A DNA stretch of 64,000 bases. Source: Epiperipatus broadwayi. Its lineage: Eukaryota > Onychophora > Udeonychophora > Euonychophora > Peripatidae. Positions within the stretch are counted from its first letter, which is position 1; the number at the start of each line of letters is the position of its first letter. Positions 12,289 through 23,069 of the stretch are shown here, piece after piece. The notes beneath the pieces are model-generated. The model saw only the letters and a program-made list of their open reading frames with translations. It was not told the origin of the DNA and did no database searches. The stretch lies in NCBI GenBank assembly GCA_028023455.1, contig JAQFVV010006203.1, positions 12,376,348 to 12,440,347 of the forward strand, in the 5' to 3' direction. A program made the translations under genes and the position numbers.

Positions 12289-12946
12289 CTAAAATTCTTA
12301 TTTTTTCTTTTTAATATTGCATAGGTATCTTCAAGTACAGGCTTTGAGCAGGCGTCCTGTAAGCATTGTAGTGATTATAATTATATCTTATAGTATTCTT
12401 GTAGAAGCATTTAATCAGCATAAAAACACTGAAAACATTTTTTGTTCAGACTAATTTAAAAAATTTAAAAATTCATGCGCGTTTAAAAAAGTCAAATGTC
12501 AATATTAAAAAGTTATTAAATAATCGCATTAAAAAATATTAAATGAGAATTTAAACTTCAGGGGATTGAAAAATGTTAGCATTTATAAACAAGTATTAAA
12601 ATAATGGAGCGAAATAGCCTCTTTATTTAAATTTCACAAATGTATTTGTATTTAAAATCCTTGTAACAAGGAATATGCATTCATTGTTACTTACTACAAA
12701 CACTAAACAACAGTGCCCATTTTTGCAGCAATATCTTAATTATATAAAAATTTGTTAAAATTATATAAAAATATCGCTAAAATAAAAAAATACATTATAT
12801 TATTTAGAAGTCAAATTTCTTAGCTAGCAAAGAGTAATTGTTATAAAAATTAATGAAATAAATTCCATATACTTACTGTTCTTATTCAACCTACTAAAAT
12901 GTTAGGTAAACATGAACTTACCAGGTCATGACAAAATTCGAATTTT

Positions 12947-14420
12947 TGTCCTATGTCACCTATTTTGTTTGTGTTGTATTTGAGTGAAATGGAAAGAGCA
13001 ATAAAAAGATTAGGAAGAGGGATAGAGATACCGTTAATAGGTAGTAAGGGAGTATATATTTTGTCAGGTCTTTTTTTTTGCGGATGATATATTTTCGTGT
13101 GCAAAAAAAAGAGAAGATATGGAAGTTATGTTGAGGACATGTGCAAGGGTGGGTAAAGAAGAGATGGGGATTAAATTTAGTGAAGAAAAATCAAATATAA
13201 TGATGGTTAATACTGAGGAAAGAGAAGATATAGAATTTTTATTGGGAGATATTAAGTTAAGTGTGGTGAATAGATATAGTTATTTGGGAATTATTTTAAG
13301 TAATCAGAAAAATTATTTGGATGAATGGGAGAAAAAATTGATAAATGAAGCAAAGAAAAGAAAGGGATTGATAAAGAAATTAACAGTATTTTCATATAAT
13401 AAATATGATGTAGCTAGAATTATATTGAAAGGAGTTGCAGTAGCAGGGTTAACATATGGCAATGATGCATTATATGTTAGTAAAAAGATATTAGATTATT
13501 TAGAAAAAGCTCAAAGGGAAGTAGGAAGACATGCATTGGATGCAGAAGTATGGACAGCAAGGGAGGCAATTCAAGGAGAAATGGGATGGTCAAGTTTTCA
13601 TATGAGAGATGCAAAAAGTAAAATGAAAATGTTTGGTAGATTGCAGTTTATGGATAATAAAAGAATAGCTAAAATAGTATTTAATTGGGTTATGAGTAAA
13701 GGGCAGGTAACAAGATGGGTGAGAAAGGTAATGTGGTATGCAAAAGATTTGGATAAAGAATTTATATCAGTATATTTGTACAAAAAATGGGATGATTGTG
13801 TTAAGAGGATTATTGAGTGTTATAGTAGTAAAGAATGGGATAAAAGAATAAATTTATTAATAAAGACTAAGGAGTTAGAGAGATGGAGAAATAGTATGGA
13901 GAGTAAAAAGAGTTTAAATATATATAAAAATAAACAGAATATTAGATGTGAGTTAATATATGATAATAGTAAGGAAAGTAGTTTATTGTTTAAGGCTCAA
14001 ACGGGATCTTTAGCTACAAAAGAATATACATGTAAATGGAAAAATATGGGTGATTTATTTTGTAAATTATGTAAGGAAGGAATTGAAAATATTAGGCATT
14101 TGTTAATTGAATGTAAATGTTTGAAAACAGAAAGGGTACATATAATGAAGTTGTGGAAAAATAAATATGAAAAGAGTGATTATACAGAAAGTGAATTATT
14201 GGTTTTTATGCTGGGTTTGGGAAAAGATAAGGGGGATTTAGATATAAAGGTTATAGAGTTGACAAAAATTATGTTGTGGAAATGGGATAGAGCAGATTAT
14301 GGGTAAATTTAGAGTGGGGAATGTAAAAGAAAGTGGCTAACAGGTTTATCTGAGCATAATTGCTGAGATATTCTTGACTTCGTTTAAAGAGAAGCCATAA
14401 TACATCACATCACATCACAT
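12947..14420 (+). mobile_element. 5'-truncated LINE insertion
   Basis: This non-LTR element starts inside the reverse transcriptase palm and runs through a C-terminal zinc-finger region, a short 3' UTR and a tail of CATCA repeats (14403-14420). The sequence on either side belongs to one Merlin-family arm, so it inserted there. Truncation at the 5' end is the normal outcome of target-primed reverse transcription. Its proteins differ from the RTE fragments at 2.8 and 27.3 kb, so a second LINE family is present. Confidence 0.75.
12950..14306 (+). pseudogene. LINE reverse transcriptase C-terminal half
   Basis: A passage CPMSPILFVLYLSEMERA (about 12950-13003) precedes the catalytic FADD box. A run of nine T at 13071-13079 shifts the frame by one base just before ADD (13080-13088). 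From there one open frame continues through KCTGVK-like thumb sequence, GEMGWSSFHMRDAKSK, LLFKAQTGS and a zinc-binding motif CKLC...HLLIEC to TAA at 14306, about 410 codons. This order (RT palm, thumb, CCHC near the end) is that of a non-LTR retrotransposon ORF2; the clade is not assigned. The long intact tail suggests it is not very old, but the frameshift and missing 5' half make it inactive. Confidence 0.85.
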
Positions 14421-14902
14421 TGTAATTTTCACTTATACAAAAGATAAAATTTTCAAAGCAAATTCCTATAGGTAGGATTGAAATAAAGTATTGCTGGTAG
14501 TATGAAATTGATTCATTGTTTTGGGCCACTTTTTACAAGTTTATTAATTATAAATGAACTTATTAAACTACAATGGACTAATTATGAATGAACTTATTAC
14601 GGAATATGCATAAAATGTTGACTGCATAATATCCGGGCCTTTTATTTTGTTATTATTTTAATAAATTATTTTTTATCAGATATTTTTTATAATATAATTA
14701 TATGCCGCCATTTATTTGATATTTCACAACAAATTTTTAAATAATTCGACAAGAAACACTCTGGTGAAAAAAATTTGGACTACAAAATTTTGTCGTGACC
14801 TGGTAAGTTCATTACCAAATGTTACTGAAGTGACTTGTATTTGAGACATCAAAATAACTGTCAATTTAAAAGGAGAGAAAAGACTGGAGACATTTGAGTA
14901 AG

Positions 14903-15403
14903 GGTAAACATGAACTTGCCAGGTCACGACAAAATTTTGTAGTTCAAATTTTTTCACTAGAGTGTTTCTTGTCAAACTATTTAAAAATTTGATATGAAAT
15001 ATCAAATACAAGGTGGCATAAAATTATATTATAAAAAAAATAATTAATAACAAATAATTATATTATAAAAATATCTGATAAAAATAATAACATTTATTCT
15101 TCCAACATTCAGAATTACTGTCCATTATATTTTTGGGACTGATGTCCATCTTTGCGCGCTTGTATAAGTGAAAACTACAATGGTCAGTAATTATGAATGT
15201 TGGTAGGATAATTATGTTGTTTTTATTTTAAATTATTTTTATCAGATATTTAATTATTTTTTATAATATAATTTTATGCACTGCCATGTATTGGATATTT
15301 CACACATTTTTAAATAATTCGACAAGAAACACTCTGTTGAAAAAAATTTGAACTACAAAAAAAAATTTGAATTTTGGCGTTACCTGGCAAGTTTATGTTT
15401 ACT
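14903..15403. mobile_element. Merlin-family MITE, palindromic copy
   Basis: The left end GGTAAACATGAACTTGCCAG and right end (inverse, GTTTAC) bound a ~500-bp near-palindrome. Conserved inner blocks are 'agtgtttcttgtc', 'atttaaaaatt', 'atatcaaata', the 'ccaacattcagaattactgtcc' block and 'cttgtataag'. The same blocks in the same order make up the element at 30546-30945. No target duplication is obvious. Adjacent sequence at about 14620-14814 is the right half of another copy. Confidence 0.65.
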
Positions 15404-15409
15404 GGCATA

Positions 15410-15600
15410 GGGTACTATTCTTAAGCAGGCACCTCCTTGCTAACCACTTCATTGCTAACTCTGGAGTTCATCCATCAACAGCCATGAAGTCCAATTTTCT
15501 ATGCGAAAATCTGAATATCTGCAGCATGTAACACTTCATTCTCTGGCACTACAACTATATTATCATTTGCAGGATTCATTTTATGGACTACGTCTGAAAA
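15410..15600 (-). pseudogene. Merlin-like transposase N-terminal remnant
   Basis: On the minus strand the sequence reads TPELAMKWLARRCLLKNST, almost the same as TPELTMKWLARRRLLKNSM in the Merlin element at 34498-34791. Upstream, NEVLHAADIQIF may correspond to NEIVDVAAVLAERW of that copy, with a frameshift and stop between the two passages. Merlin transposases (IS1016-related) begin with such a helical segment and a zinc ribbon. Here the coding sequence stops at the first ribbon cysteine because the MITE at 14903-15403 follows. Confidence 0.6.
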
Positions 15601-15852
15601 CTGAAAAACTCTTAGAAAGCCATGTCTTACAACTTTGAAAAGCTTGTAAAAAGTGTCCCAAGACAATGTAACAATTTCACACTACCAGCAATACTTTATT
15701 CCAATCCTACCTATAGGAATTTGCTTTGCAAATTTTATCTTTTGTATAAGCAAAAACTACAATGGAGAGTAATTTGACAAGAAACACTGTGGTGAGAAAG
15801 ATTTGAAACAAAAATTTGAATTTTATTGTGATCTGGTAAATTCATGTTTACC

Positions 15853-16960
15853 ATGAACTTTTATTCTAGAAACCGGTTAGTTTGTACAGAGTAATAAAAC
15901 ATGGAAACATTCATTTATAAACATCAACTATTATTTACATAGATAATTTTTTTGAAAATTTATCGTTCCAAGGTTATTCCTGTCATCTTTAAGATTATAT
16001 TAGAATCAGTTGTGCTAGTGTAGGCACTCCATATAAAGCGATCTCTATTCCTTTCATACCTGATTCATACTAATAAGGCAATTATAACATTACAGAAATC
16101 AGATCATTGAGTGGTGTCAGTTATCAGGAAGTATAGATGTCAATTATCAGCTCAATAGCATATAAGATTGAAATTGAATCTATATTGCAATTGAATCTAT
16201 GTTGCCAAGGAAATCCCTCATTGTTTAGAAAGTTACAGATACTTAATGCATAAGACTAAACTTAGTTATTTATTTATGAAGGTCTACCATTATTTACCAT
16301 TGAAGATAGATTAAATTATTTAATGCTTCAAAGTGATCCCTGTCATCTAAATAAAAAATATCAGCATCAGTTATTTAAATGTAAGCACTGTAAAGTGTGT
16401 AGTAGTTTTCTTTTTTGTCTTGATGTACCAAAATAATTAACAAATATCACACAATGTAGATCATTAATTAAGGTCAGTTATCAGAATTTGTATGATAGCT
16501 TTAAATTTTCCATTATCCAAAGTATTCCCTCTTCATTTGGACAAACTTCATCATGTTCAGTTAGTTTACCTCTTTTCTAGTTACAATTATGATTATACAG
16601 AGTTTTAGCCTTAGTGATACATTAATGAGTCAATTATTAGTTTCATAGGGTGTGGTTTTAAATTTCCTATAATGCCAAGGCAATACCACTTTGTCTGAGT
16701 CTTAATAAATATTTTAATATGGTTTGATTACAATTAACTTCATGCAGGGAATTGATCTTGATTATTCATTTGTTAGTCAGCAATCTGTAAAAAGAGAGTA
16801 ACTTTTGAGGGATCACAGGTCCGCAGTGCTCCCACGTCATCTGATAAATTGCATCGGGACCAAGTGTCCCGATATAACCACTCTGGAGCCAATAATCTAT
16901 CCCTTTTTTATACCTTACGTGATAAAAGTCATTCATCTTCTTTATTTTATTTATACACAG
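15853..16960. other. No gene seen; one GC-richer patch
   Basis: AT-rich sequence without recognised genes. At 16815-16900 a GC-richer patch contains 'catcgggaccaagtgtcccg', which has a short inverted repeat CGGGAC/GTCCCG. It may be the edge of an unrecognised repeat. Confidence 0.4.
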
Positions 16961-16964
16961 TCTT

Positions 16965-17770
16965 AGTAGATGCTATATAATGTCTTAGTCAATAACAAAT
17001 AATATTAAATTCTTTATTGCAATAACATTTTTATTAAAACTAATGCAAATTTATTGTTGAAGAAAATGAAATGTTTATGAAATTTTAATAATAAAATAAC
17101 TTTTTAAAATTTATTTATTTCTTCCGGAAAAACTGCTATCTAGAATTTTTCACTCCTTTTGAACTAAAATTCTTATTTTTATTTTTTTTAATATTGCATA
17201 GGTATTTTCAAGTATAAGCTTTGGGCAGACGTCTTGCTCTCCAGTATTCTAAGCATTCTAATGATTGTAATTATATATTATAGTATTCTTGGAGAAGTAT
17301 TTAATCAGCCTAAAAATACTGAAAACATTTTTTGTTGAGACTAATTTTAAAAAATGTAAAAGGTCATTCAGGGTTTAAAAAAGTCAAGTAACAATATTAA
17401 AAAGTTATTAAATAATCGCATTAAAAGATGTTAAATGAGAATATAAACTTCAGGGGATTGAAAAATATTAATATTTATAATCAAGTATTAAAATAATGGA
17501 GAGGGGGGGGTAGCCTTTTTATTTTTTCTTTATTTAAATTATGATAAAGTCATTGTAACAAAGAATGCATTTGTAACAAAGAATATGCAATCTTTGTTAT
17601 TTGCTACAAACACAAAACACCAGTGCTCATTTTTGAGGCAATATCTTAATTATATAAAAATTAGGTTGTTTTTTTTTAATAGCTAAAATAAAAATATACA
17701 TTATATTATTTATTTATAAGTCAAATTTCTTAGCTAGTGAAGAGTAATTGTTAAAATCTGCAAAGCGCAT
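16965..17770 (+). repeat. Old repeat R1, copy 2 (empty site for the foldback)
   Basis: Collinear with the copy at 10590-12870 but without the foldback. At 17160-17172 it reads 'gaactaaaattctta' with a single CTAAAATT, exactly the sequence expected before insertion. It is followed by a piece (17855-17945) shared with 14818-14895. Confidence 0.65.
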
Positions 17771-17945
17771 GTGCAACAGCTTAATGCTGTTTAAATATTA
17801 CAGTTTATAAACATCGCGCTATATAAAATAAATGATTTATTTACAAAAATTAAAAATGTTACTGAAGTAACTTGTATTTGAGACTTCAAAAAAACTGTCA
17901 ATTTAAAAGGAGAGAAAAGGCTGACCGACATTTGAATAAGTATAA

Positions 17946-18796
17946 CAAAATTGAACTTTAAAATAAAGTTCTGTTTCCATTTAATTTTAGGAATAAATTC
18001 GAATATAGGGTTTATAAATTAAAAATGTAACAGCGTTTATAATTCTTTGGCAGTTGCTACAAAATATAAATATTGCAACATTCACTTAACTATTAACTAA
18101 ATGTTTCAATTTCACCACGAACATTAAATAGTATTTTATTAATTATTTTAAATGACAAGGTAAGTTTTACTTGATTTCACTTAAATTTATTATTACTTTT
18201 TTTTTTTAAGAATAGTAGACTTTAGTCAATCATTGGTTTGTAATATTTAAATAGATGTATATTATCTACACTAAATTTAATGTAATTAGAAAGACTTAAA
18301 CTCACTTTAAAACTCCTCATAGCTATCAATTCCATATATATATACTGTATATGTAGAAATGTTGAATATGTGGAATTATCCATTTACATAAATATAATTA
18401 GATAGCATTTCTTTTAGAACAACTGCCCTAAGACAAGAATCATGTATATATATACACACACAAAATATTTTATTGCGTTACGTTTGTTTTCGATAAAATT
18501 AATTATTACACAAACTGTATATATTAATATATTTTTTGTCAATTAAATAACTTAATAAATTTCCAATTCATAACTAAATAACTTATTCATAGTAAGTCAA
18601 GATGATCAGTGGTTTTTAATATGTTGGATTAACATTGGTGTTCTTATGTGTTATAAGATAAAATAATAATTTAAAAAACTAAAATGAATGAGTAAAAAGA
18701 CATCTTAATTTTTCTTTTATACGAGAAATGTTCGATTATTTTAATGTCTTGCATCTATTACATCAGTAATAACAAAAATAAATTTGTTTTTTTCAG
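17946..18796. other. AT-rich stretch, nothing recognised
   Basis: No open frame, RNA gene or repeat partner seen. A short (CA)n/(TA)n tract lies near 18446-18465. Confidence 0.4.
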
Positions 18797-19479
18797 TGTC
18801 CAGCGGCACTCTATTGCTCGTTGGATCGCAACTATCAATAACACAATATAAAATAAATGAGGCAGCCCGGCAAGTAGGTTTAAATAACGAAGATTTATTT
18901 AAAGGTTTATATATGAGTTAATCACTATTAATATATACAAGGTATGAATAATATATACACGCTAATATTATTATATATAAATAAGGGGCCCAAAGGCAGA
19001 GTAAAATAATAGAGATCGGTACGACCTGGTATAGTTCCCTAGGTTTACTTTGGCACGTCCGGAGGTAAATCTCTCCGCAAGGCTAGGTGAAGCAAAGGAG
19101 CTGACTGGAGCACCAGAGGAAATGGCACATCTACCTTTCAAGCACTTCACTTAGCAAGTGTCTTCTCTCAGTTCAATATTAGATCCATTACTTGTCATGC
19201 CTTTATTTTGGAGTAGCCTCCCTTCATTGGCCATCCGCTGACTCTTTAGTTCTTATAGGATCCCTGATTAGATAATGTCACGCCTTTAACATTGTCTATG
19301 CTAAGCAATGGCTTTGTTTACATTATCTAATCCTTTTTGATAAATTACTTTATAGTTTAGCGTTAATATATCATTTAATTATTTACAAAACACAATTAGC
19401 GATCCGTTAGTTTTACATTTATTTTTATTATTGGTTAAATGTATTTTTTCTATACATGCACATACACACACATTTAGCA
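18797..19479 (-). repeat. Gypsy element A, 3' LTR
   Basis: On the minus strand the LTR would begin TGCTAAATG at 19479, directly after a purine tract, and end GCCGCTGGACA at 18797, giving TG...CA ends and about 683 bp. The region is less AT-rich than its surroundings. No second LTR occurs in the window, so the left boundary rests on the TG/CA rule alone and could be off. Confidence 0.5.
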
Positions 19480-19492
19480 TACCTCCCCCAAG
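19480..19492 (-). promoter_or_regulatory. Polypurine tract of Gypsy element A
   Basis: On the minus strand the sequence CTTGGGGGAGGTA lies between the end of pol and the LTR. Such a tract primes plus-strand DNA synthesis in LTR retrotransposons. Confidence 0.7.
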
Positions 19493-19581
19493 TTCAGAGA
19501 TAGCATTTTAGTTTGTTGATTTTTTTTTCTCTCTGAACTTAGCACATAATCACTGAGGTGAGAGGGAATTTTACTTTCCCT

Positions 19582-21193
19582 CTAAGAACGTTGGGGGATG
19601 TCCAATTCCGCGTCTGGAGCATCATCTTTTCTCGGAAATGGTTGCGGCGTTTGTTGTATACTTTTGTCTTTACTCAATTGATTTATGTGTTTGCGTAACT
19701 CTCTTCCGTTCTCCATTCGTACAGCAACCACTTGCTTACTTAAATGTCGCACAATTTCCGCTTTAATCCAGAATCTATCCTGATTATTTCTAACCCATAC
19801 GCGGTCTTGTGGTGAGAATTTAGTTTCTGCCTGAAGGTACTTCAGTGTCCTTCGTTGGTATAATTTTGTCAAGCTTTGTTCGCAGTCTATGACCTAGATA
19901 TTTCTCTGCGGGTGATTTACTCGACTTAGTTGTAGGCGTAAAGTGTTGATAAAGAAGCGCGTTAAAGACGGCTTCATGCAGACTTTGTTTTCCCATTTTA
20001 TTGATGGCGGATTTTAAATTCTGTATAGTTTTTTCAGCCAGTCCATTTGATTGGGGGTGGTAAGGTGGAGTAAATATGTGGTTAATTCCCCATTCGTGCA
20101 TAGAGTAAGCAAACTTTTCTGATGTAAAACCTGTGCCGTTGTCGGATACTAGGGTTTCTGGGAGACTGTGGTGTGTGAACATTTCCAACAGTTTGTCGAT
20201 GGCTTCATCCGAACCTGTGTTTTTAACTATTTTATATTCGGCCCATCCTGAATAGGCATCCACTGCTACTAGAAATAATTGTCCTTGAATAGGACCGCAG
20301 TGATCTATATGAATTCTCTGCCATGGCTTGTCTGCTTCTTGCCAGGACTCGAATTTGGCTGAGGGTGCATTTGCACACGACTGGCAGTTTTTTATGCATT
20401 GTTCTATGTCACTGTTAATTTTCAGCCACCAGACATAACTAAGAGCTAACGCTTTTGTTCTTGCAATGCCCGGATGACCTTCGTGCAATAAATTAAGTAT
20501 TTGCGACCTGCCGCTTACGGGGATTAGTACTTGGTCGCCTCTGAGTATACAGTCTTTGCAAATGGACAGTTGTTCTCGAGCTTTCCATAGCTCTATGTGC
20601 AAGAAAGATGGTCCTTGTTTTGGCCAACCTTTGCTGATTTTTTCCATGATCCATCTGTAGCCAGCGTCTTCTCTGGTGCAAGCGGCTATCTTTGCGCTGT
20701 TAAGTGTCTGGCTAATTAGTGCGTCGATATAGTTAATTTCTACTTCGTTTACTTCTTTCTCGAGCTGATCTGGCATTCGCGATAACGCGTCGGCATGACC
20801 GATTTTTGTGCCTTTTTTGTATTCGAGGTTATAATTGTAACCTGCTAGTATGTTAAGCCATTTCAACATATGAGGGCTTAAATGTTCAGGCATCTGTTTC
20901 GTGCCTAGAATTCCCAAGAGTGGCTTATGGTCGGTTAATTGGAAAGGACGTCCATATAGATATTGATGGAATTTACGAATTCCGAACACTATGGCGAGGG
21001 CTTCCTTGTCTAGCTGGCTGTAGTTCTTTTCTGCCTTGGACAAGGTGCATGACGTGTATGCTATAGGACATTCTCCAGAGTGGGATGGATGGCATATCAC
21101 TGCCCCCACTCCATTTTCTGATGCATCAGTTGTCACGGTTACCTCACGCTCGCTGTCATAAACAATTGTTGCAGGGATTGATTTATTATACAC
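19582..21193 (-). pseudogene. Gypsy (Ty3) pol remnant: RNase H and integrase
   Basis: Reading from 21193 down, the frame starts in the RNase H domain (TTDASENGVGA, DKEALA, TDHKPL). It continues into the integrase HHCC zinc finger (HEGHPGIARTKA, then CIKNCQSCA) and the DDE core (HIDHCGP, VSDNGTG, and LAEKTIQNLKSAI as the Glu-containing helix). Around 19860 a single-base shift moves the reading frame, and the C-terminal integrase tail continues to 19582 with QDRVWVRNN and a GRELRKHINQL passage. Upstream gag, protease and reverse transcriptase are missing: past 21194 the sequence is unrelated AT-rich DNA. With a 5' truncation and a frameshift the copy is inactive, although most of the domain sequence is still clean. 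Confidence 0.9.
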
Positions 21194-22927
21194 AACTTTT
21201 TTTTCATGTCTTAAGATTTTTTTATAAAGATTTCCACCAGTGTTGGTGAAAAAACATACTACTTAGCAAATATGATCAAATTAATGTTAGAAATGGAGAT
21301 AAAGAAATTTTGTCATTTCGTTCCACCATTAACATTTATTAGCTTGATGGTCTTTAATTCATATTCTTTCCCCTTTACTATTTAAACCACTTTCCAAAAG
21401 TGCCTTAACGTAATTACATAAATTAAATATTAATAACTTAAGTTTGGATAATCAATGGATGCATTCCCAAATTTGACTGATTTTGCATCCATCAATGAAA
21501 ACTAAGATTTAAATCTGTAACTAATGCACTTAAGCATATAGCAGCCATCTTTTTATATATATAATATTTCAACTAATATCCTGAAATGAAATTAAAAATA
21601 AAAAATACTTAAAATTTTGAGTTCAATTCATACTGCTGTTAATATTATAGAATAAATATAGCTGGACACATTTGCATTTCTTAATAGGCTTAAATCAACA
21701 ACACTAGACTTTGACTTCAATAATTTTTTAATAATTTGCAACTGTCTGATTTTACTGAATTTTTTCCAGGTGATATAATTTTAAAAGAAATAATGAAATA
21801 ATCTGATACCTTTTAATATTTTTTAACTTCTGAATAGCCTTTATTATTAGCGCAATTATTTTTATTTAGTTTAGTACATTCAAAAATGTCTTGTTGCATT
21901 CAATTGATAGTCCTATATATTCACACTTCCTAAATAAACAGGAATGGGTGGTGCTACGATGGTCATCAATGATAGAAGACAGAGTGGTGATTTAGATGTT
22001 AAAATATATCCAAGCAGCTAACCACAATATTAAAATTTTTTTAAATTTATTCTATTTTTTAAACTATTTTAACAACATTATAAACATAATTTTGACTTTA
22101 GTCTTCATATTATTGCACTATATTCAAAATTAATATTCCAATTGAGTTGTCTAATTAGCTAAGTACATAAGTTACAATTAATCATCGTTAATTAAATTCA
22201 CAACATCTTTGAAATTTATCTGTAAGTTTAATAATAAACTAGCATTATTTAAAAAATGTAAATCAAAGTAGATCCCTTATCTGTCATTTCCATAATGGAG
22301 GTTATGTAACTAATACATGCGTTTTAAAAACATGAAATAAATTGATTAGAAATTGATTTAAAAAATATTATCTTATATTATGTAAATTTTGTATAGACAT
22401 ATATATATATATTCAATTGTTATAATCTAAACACTGCTGAATGTTGGTATTTACATAGTTGCTTGTAATTAAATAGAATAGACCCTGGGAGGAAAGGTGT
22501 AAATGAGTATAGTAATAGACTATCAGATAGCTTAATTGATTGGCTAACGATTGCAAAAAATAGAGTAAATAATATAAATATTTATCATGCTGCTAGCATG
22601 TAACTTTTACTTATTAAGAAAAATAACCTGAAACCCATGGTTTAATGATTCGCATTTTACTATTTTAATTTGAACTTTGCAAAATATATTGAAGTTCTTT
22701 TTTCATTTAAAATATATTTAAAAATAAATTTCCAAAATTTTATAACAGAAATTGGTTATGATAAAATTGTTACTTATACAAAATAGTGGTGGAAATTTGT
22801 TGGAACTATATATTTTCAGAAGAAGATATAACAGCATTAATCAAAATGCAAGTTCTCCAAATGCTCAAGAACTTAATATAAAATTTACAAATGTTTAAAG
22901 CACATTAATTATGTAAGTAATATTTAC
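21194..22927. other. AT-rich stretch, nothing recognised
   Basis: No open frame, RNA gene or repeat partner identified. Confidence 0.4.
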
Positions 22928-23069
22928 TAAGGCTTTAACCCCAAGAATATGCGTGTAAAAATGCGATATTAGAGAACTCTACAGGTCTTAACCACAAGCT
23001 TGTGGTTAAGACCAGTAGAGGTCCCTAATATCGCATTTTTACAAGCATATTCTTTAGGTTAAAGCCTTA
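22928..23069. mobile_element. 142-bp near-perfect hairpin element
   Basis: Two ~70-bp arms are inverse copies meeting at the HindIII palindrome in CACAAGCTTGTG (22993-23004). The outer ends are AGGCTTTAACC and its inverse, bordered on both sides by TA. Only a few mismatches and short bulges are present. TA borders fit a Tc1/mariner-type MITE, but two bases are weak evidence. Confidence 0.75.

Larger units (their letters stand above)
10590..12870 (+). repeat. Old repeat R1, copy 1 (carries a foldback insertion)
   Basis: The parts outside the foldback at 11443-12288 line up in order with 16965-17770. Shared blocks are the 'ctttattacaataacattttattaaaactaatgc' region, the 'aaaactgctatctag' region, 'aatattgcataggta', 'tagtattcttg.agaag', 'aataatcgcattaaaa' and 'cttagctag..aagagtaattg'. 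Weaker relatives are at 37680-38350 and 48000-48830. No coding capacity was seen and the element type is unknown. Confidence 0.65.
12905..15852 (-). mobile_element. Composite Merlin-type element broken by nested insertions
   Basis: The left end at 12905 and the right end at 15852 are inverted copies of a TIR beginning GGTAAACATGAA and continuing through a CCAGRTCA block. The subterminal sequence at 14437-14560 is the inverse of 15640-15765. Between them lie a LINE (12947-14420), at least one complete shorter copy of the same family (14903-15403), part of another ending near 14814, and a minus-strand remnant of a Merlin-like transposase (15410-15600). The first bases GGTAAA match the ends of the Merlin element at 34065. 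No target duplication was found at the outer ends. The nesting order is inferred from which sequences are interrupted. Confidence 0.6.
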
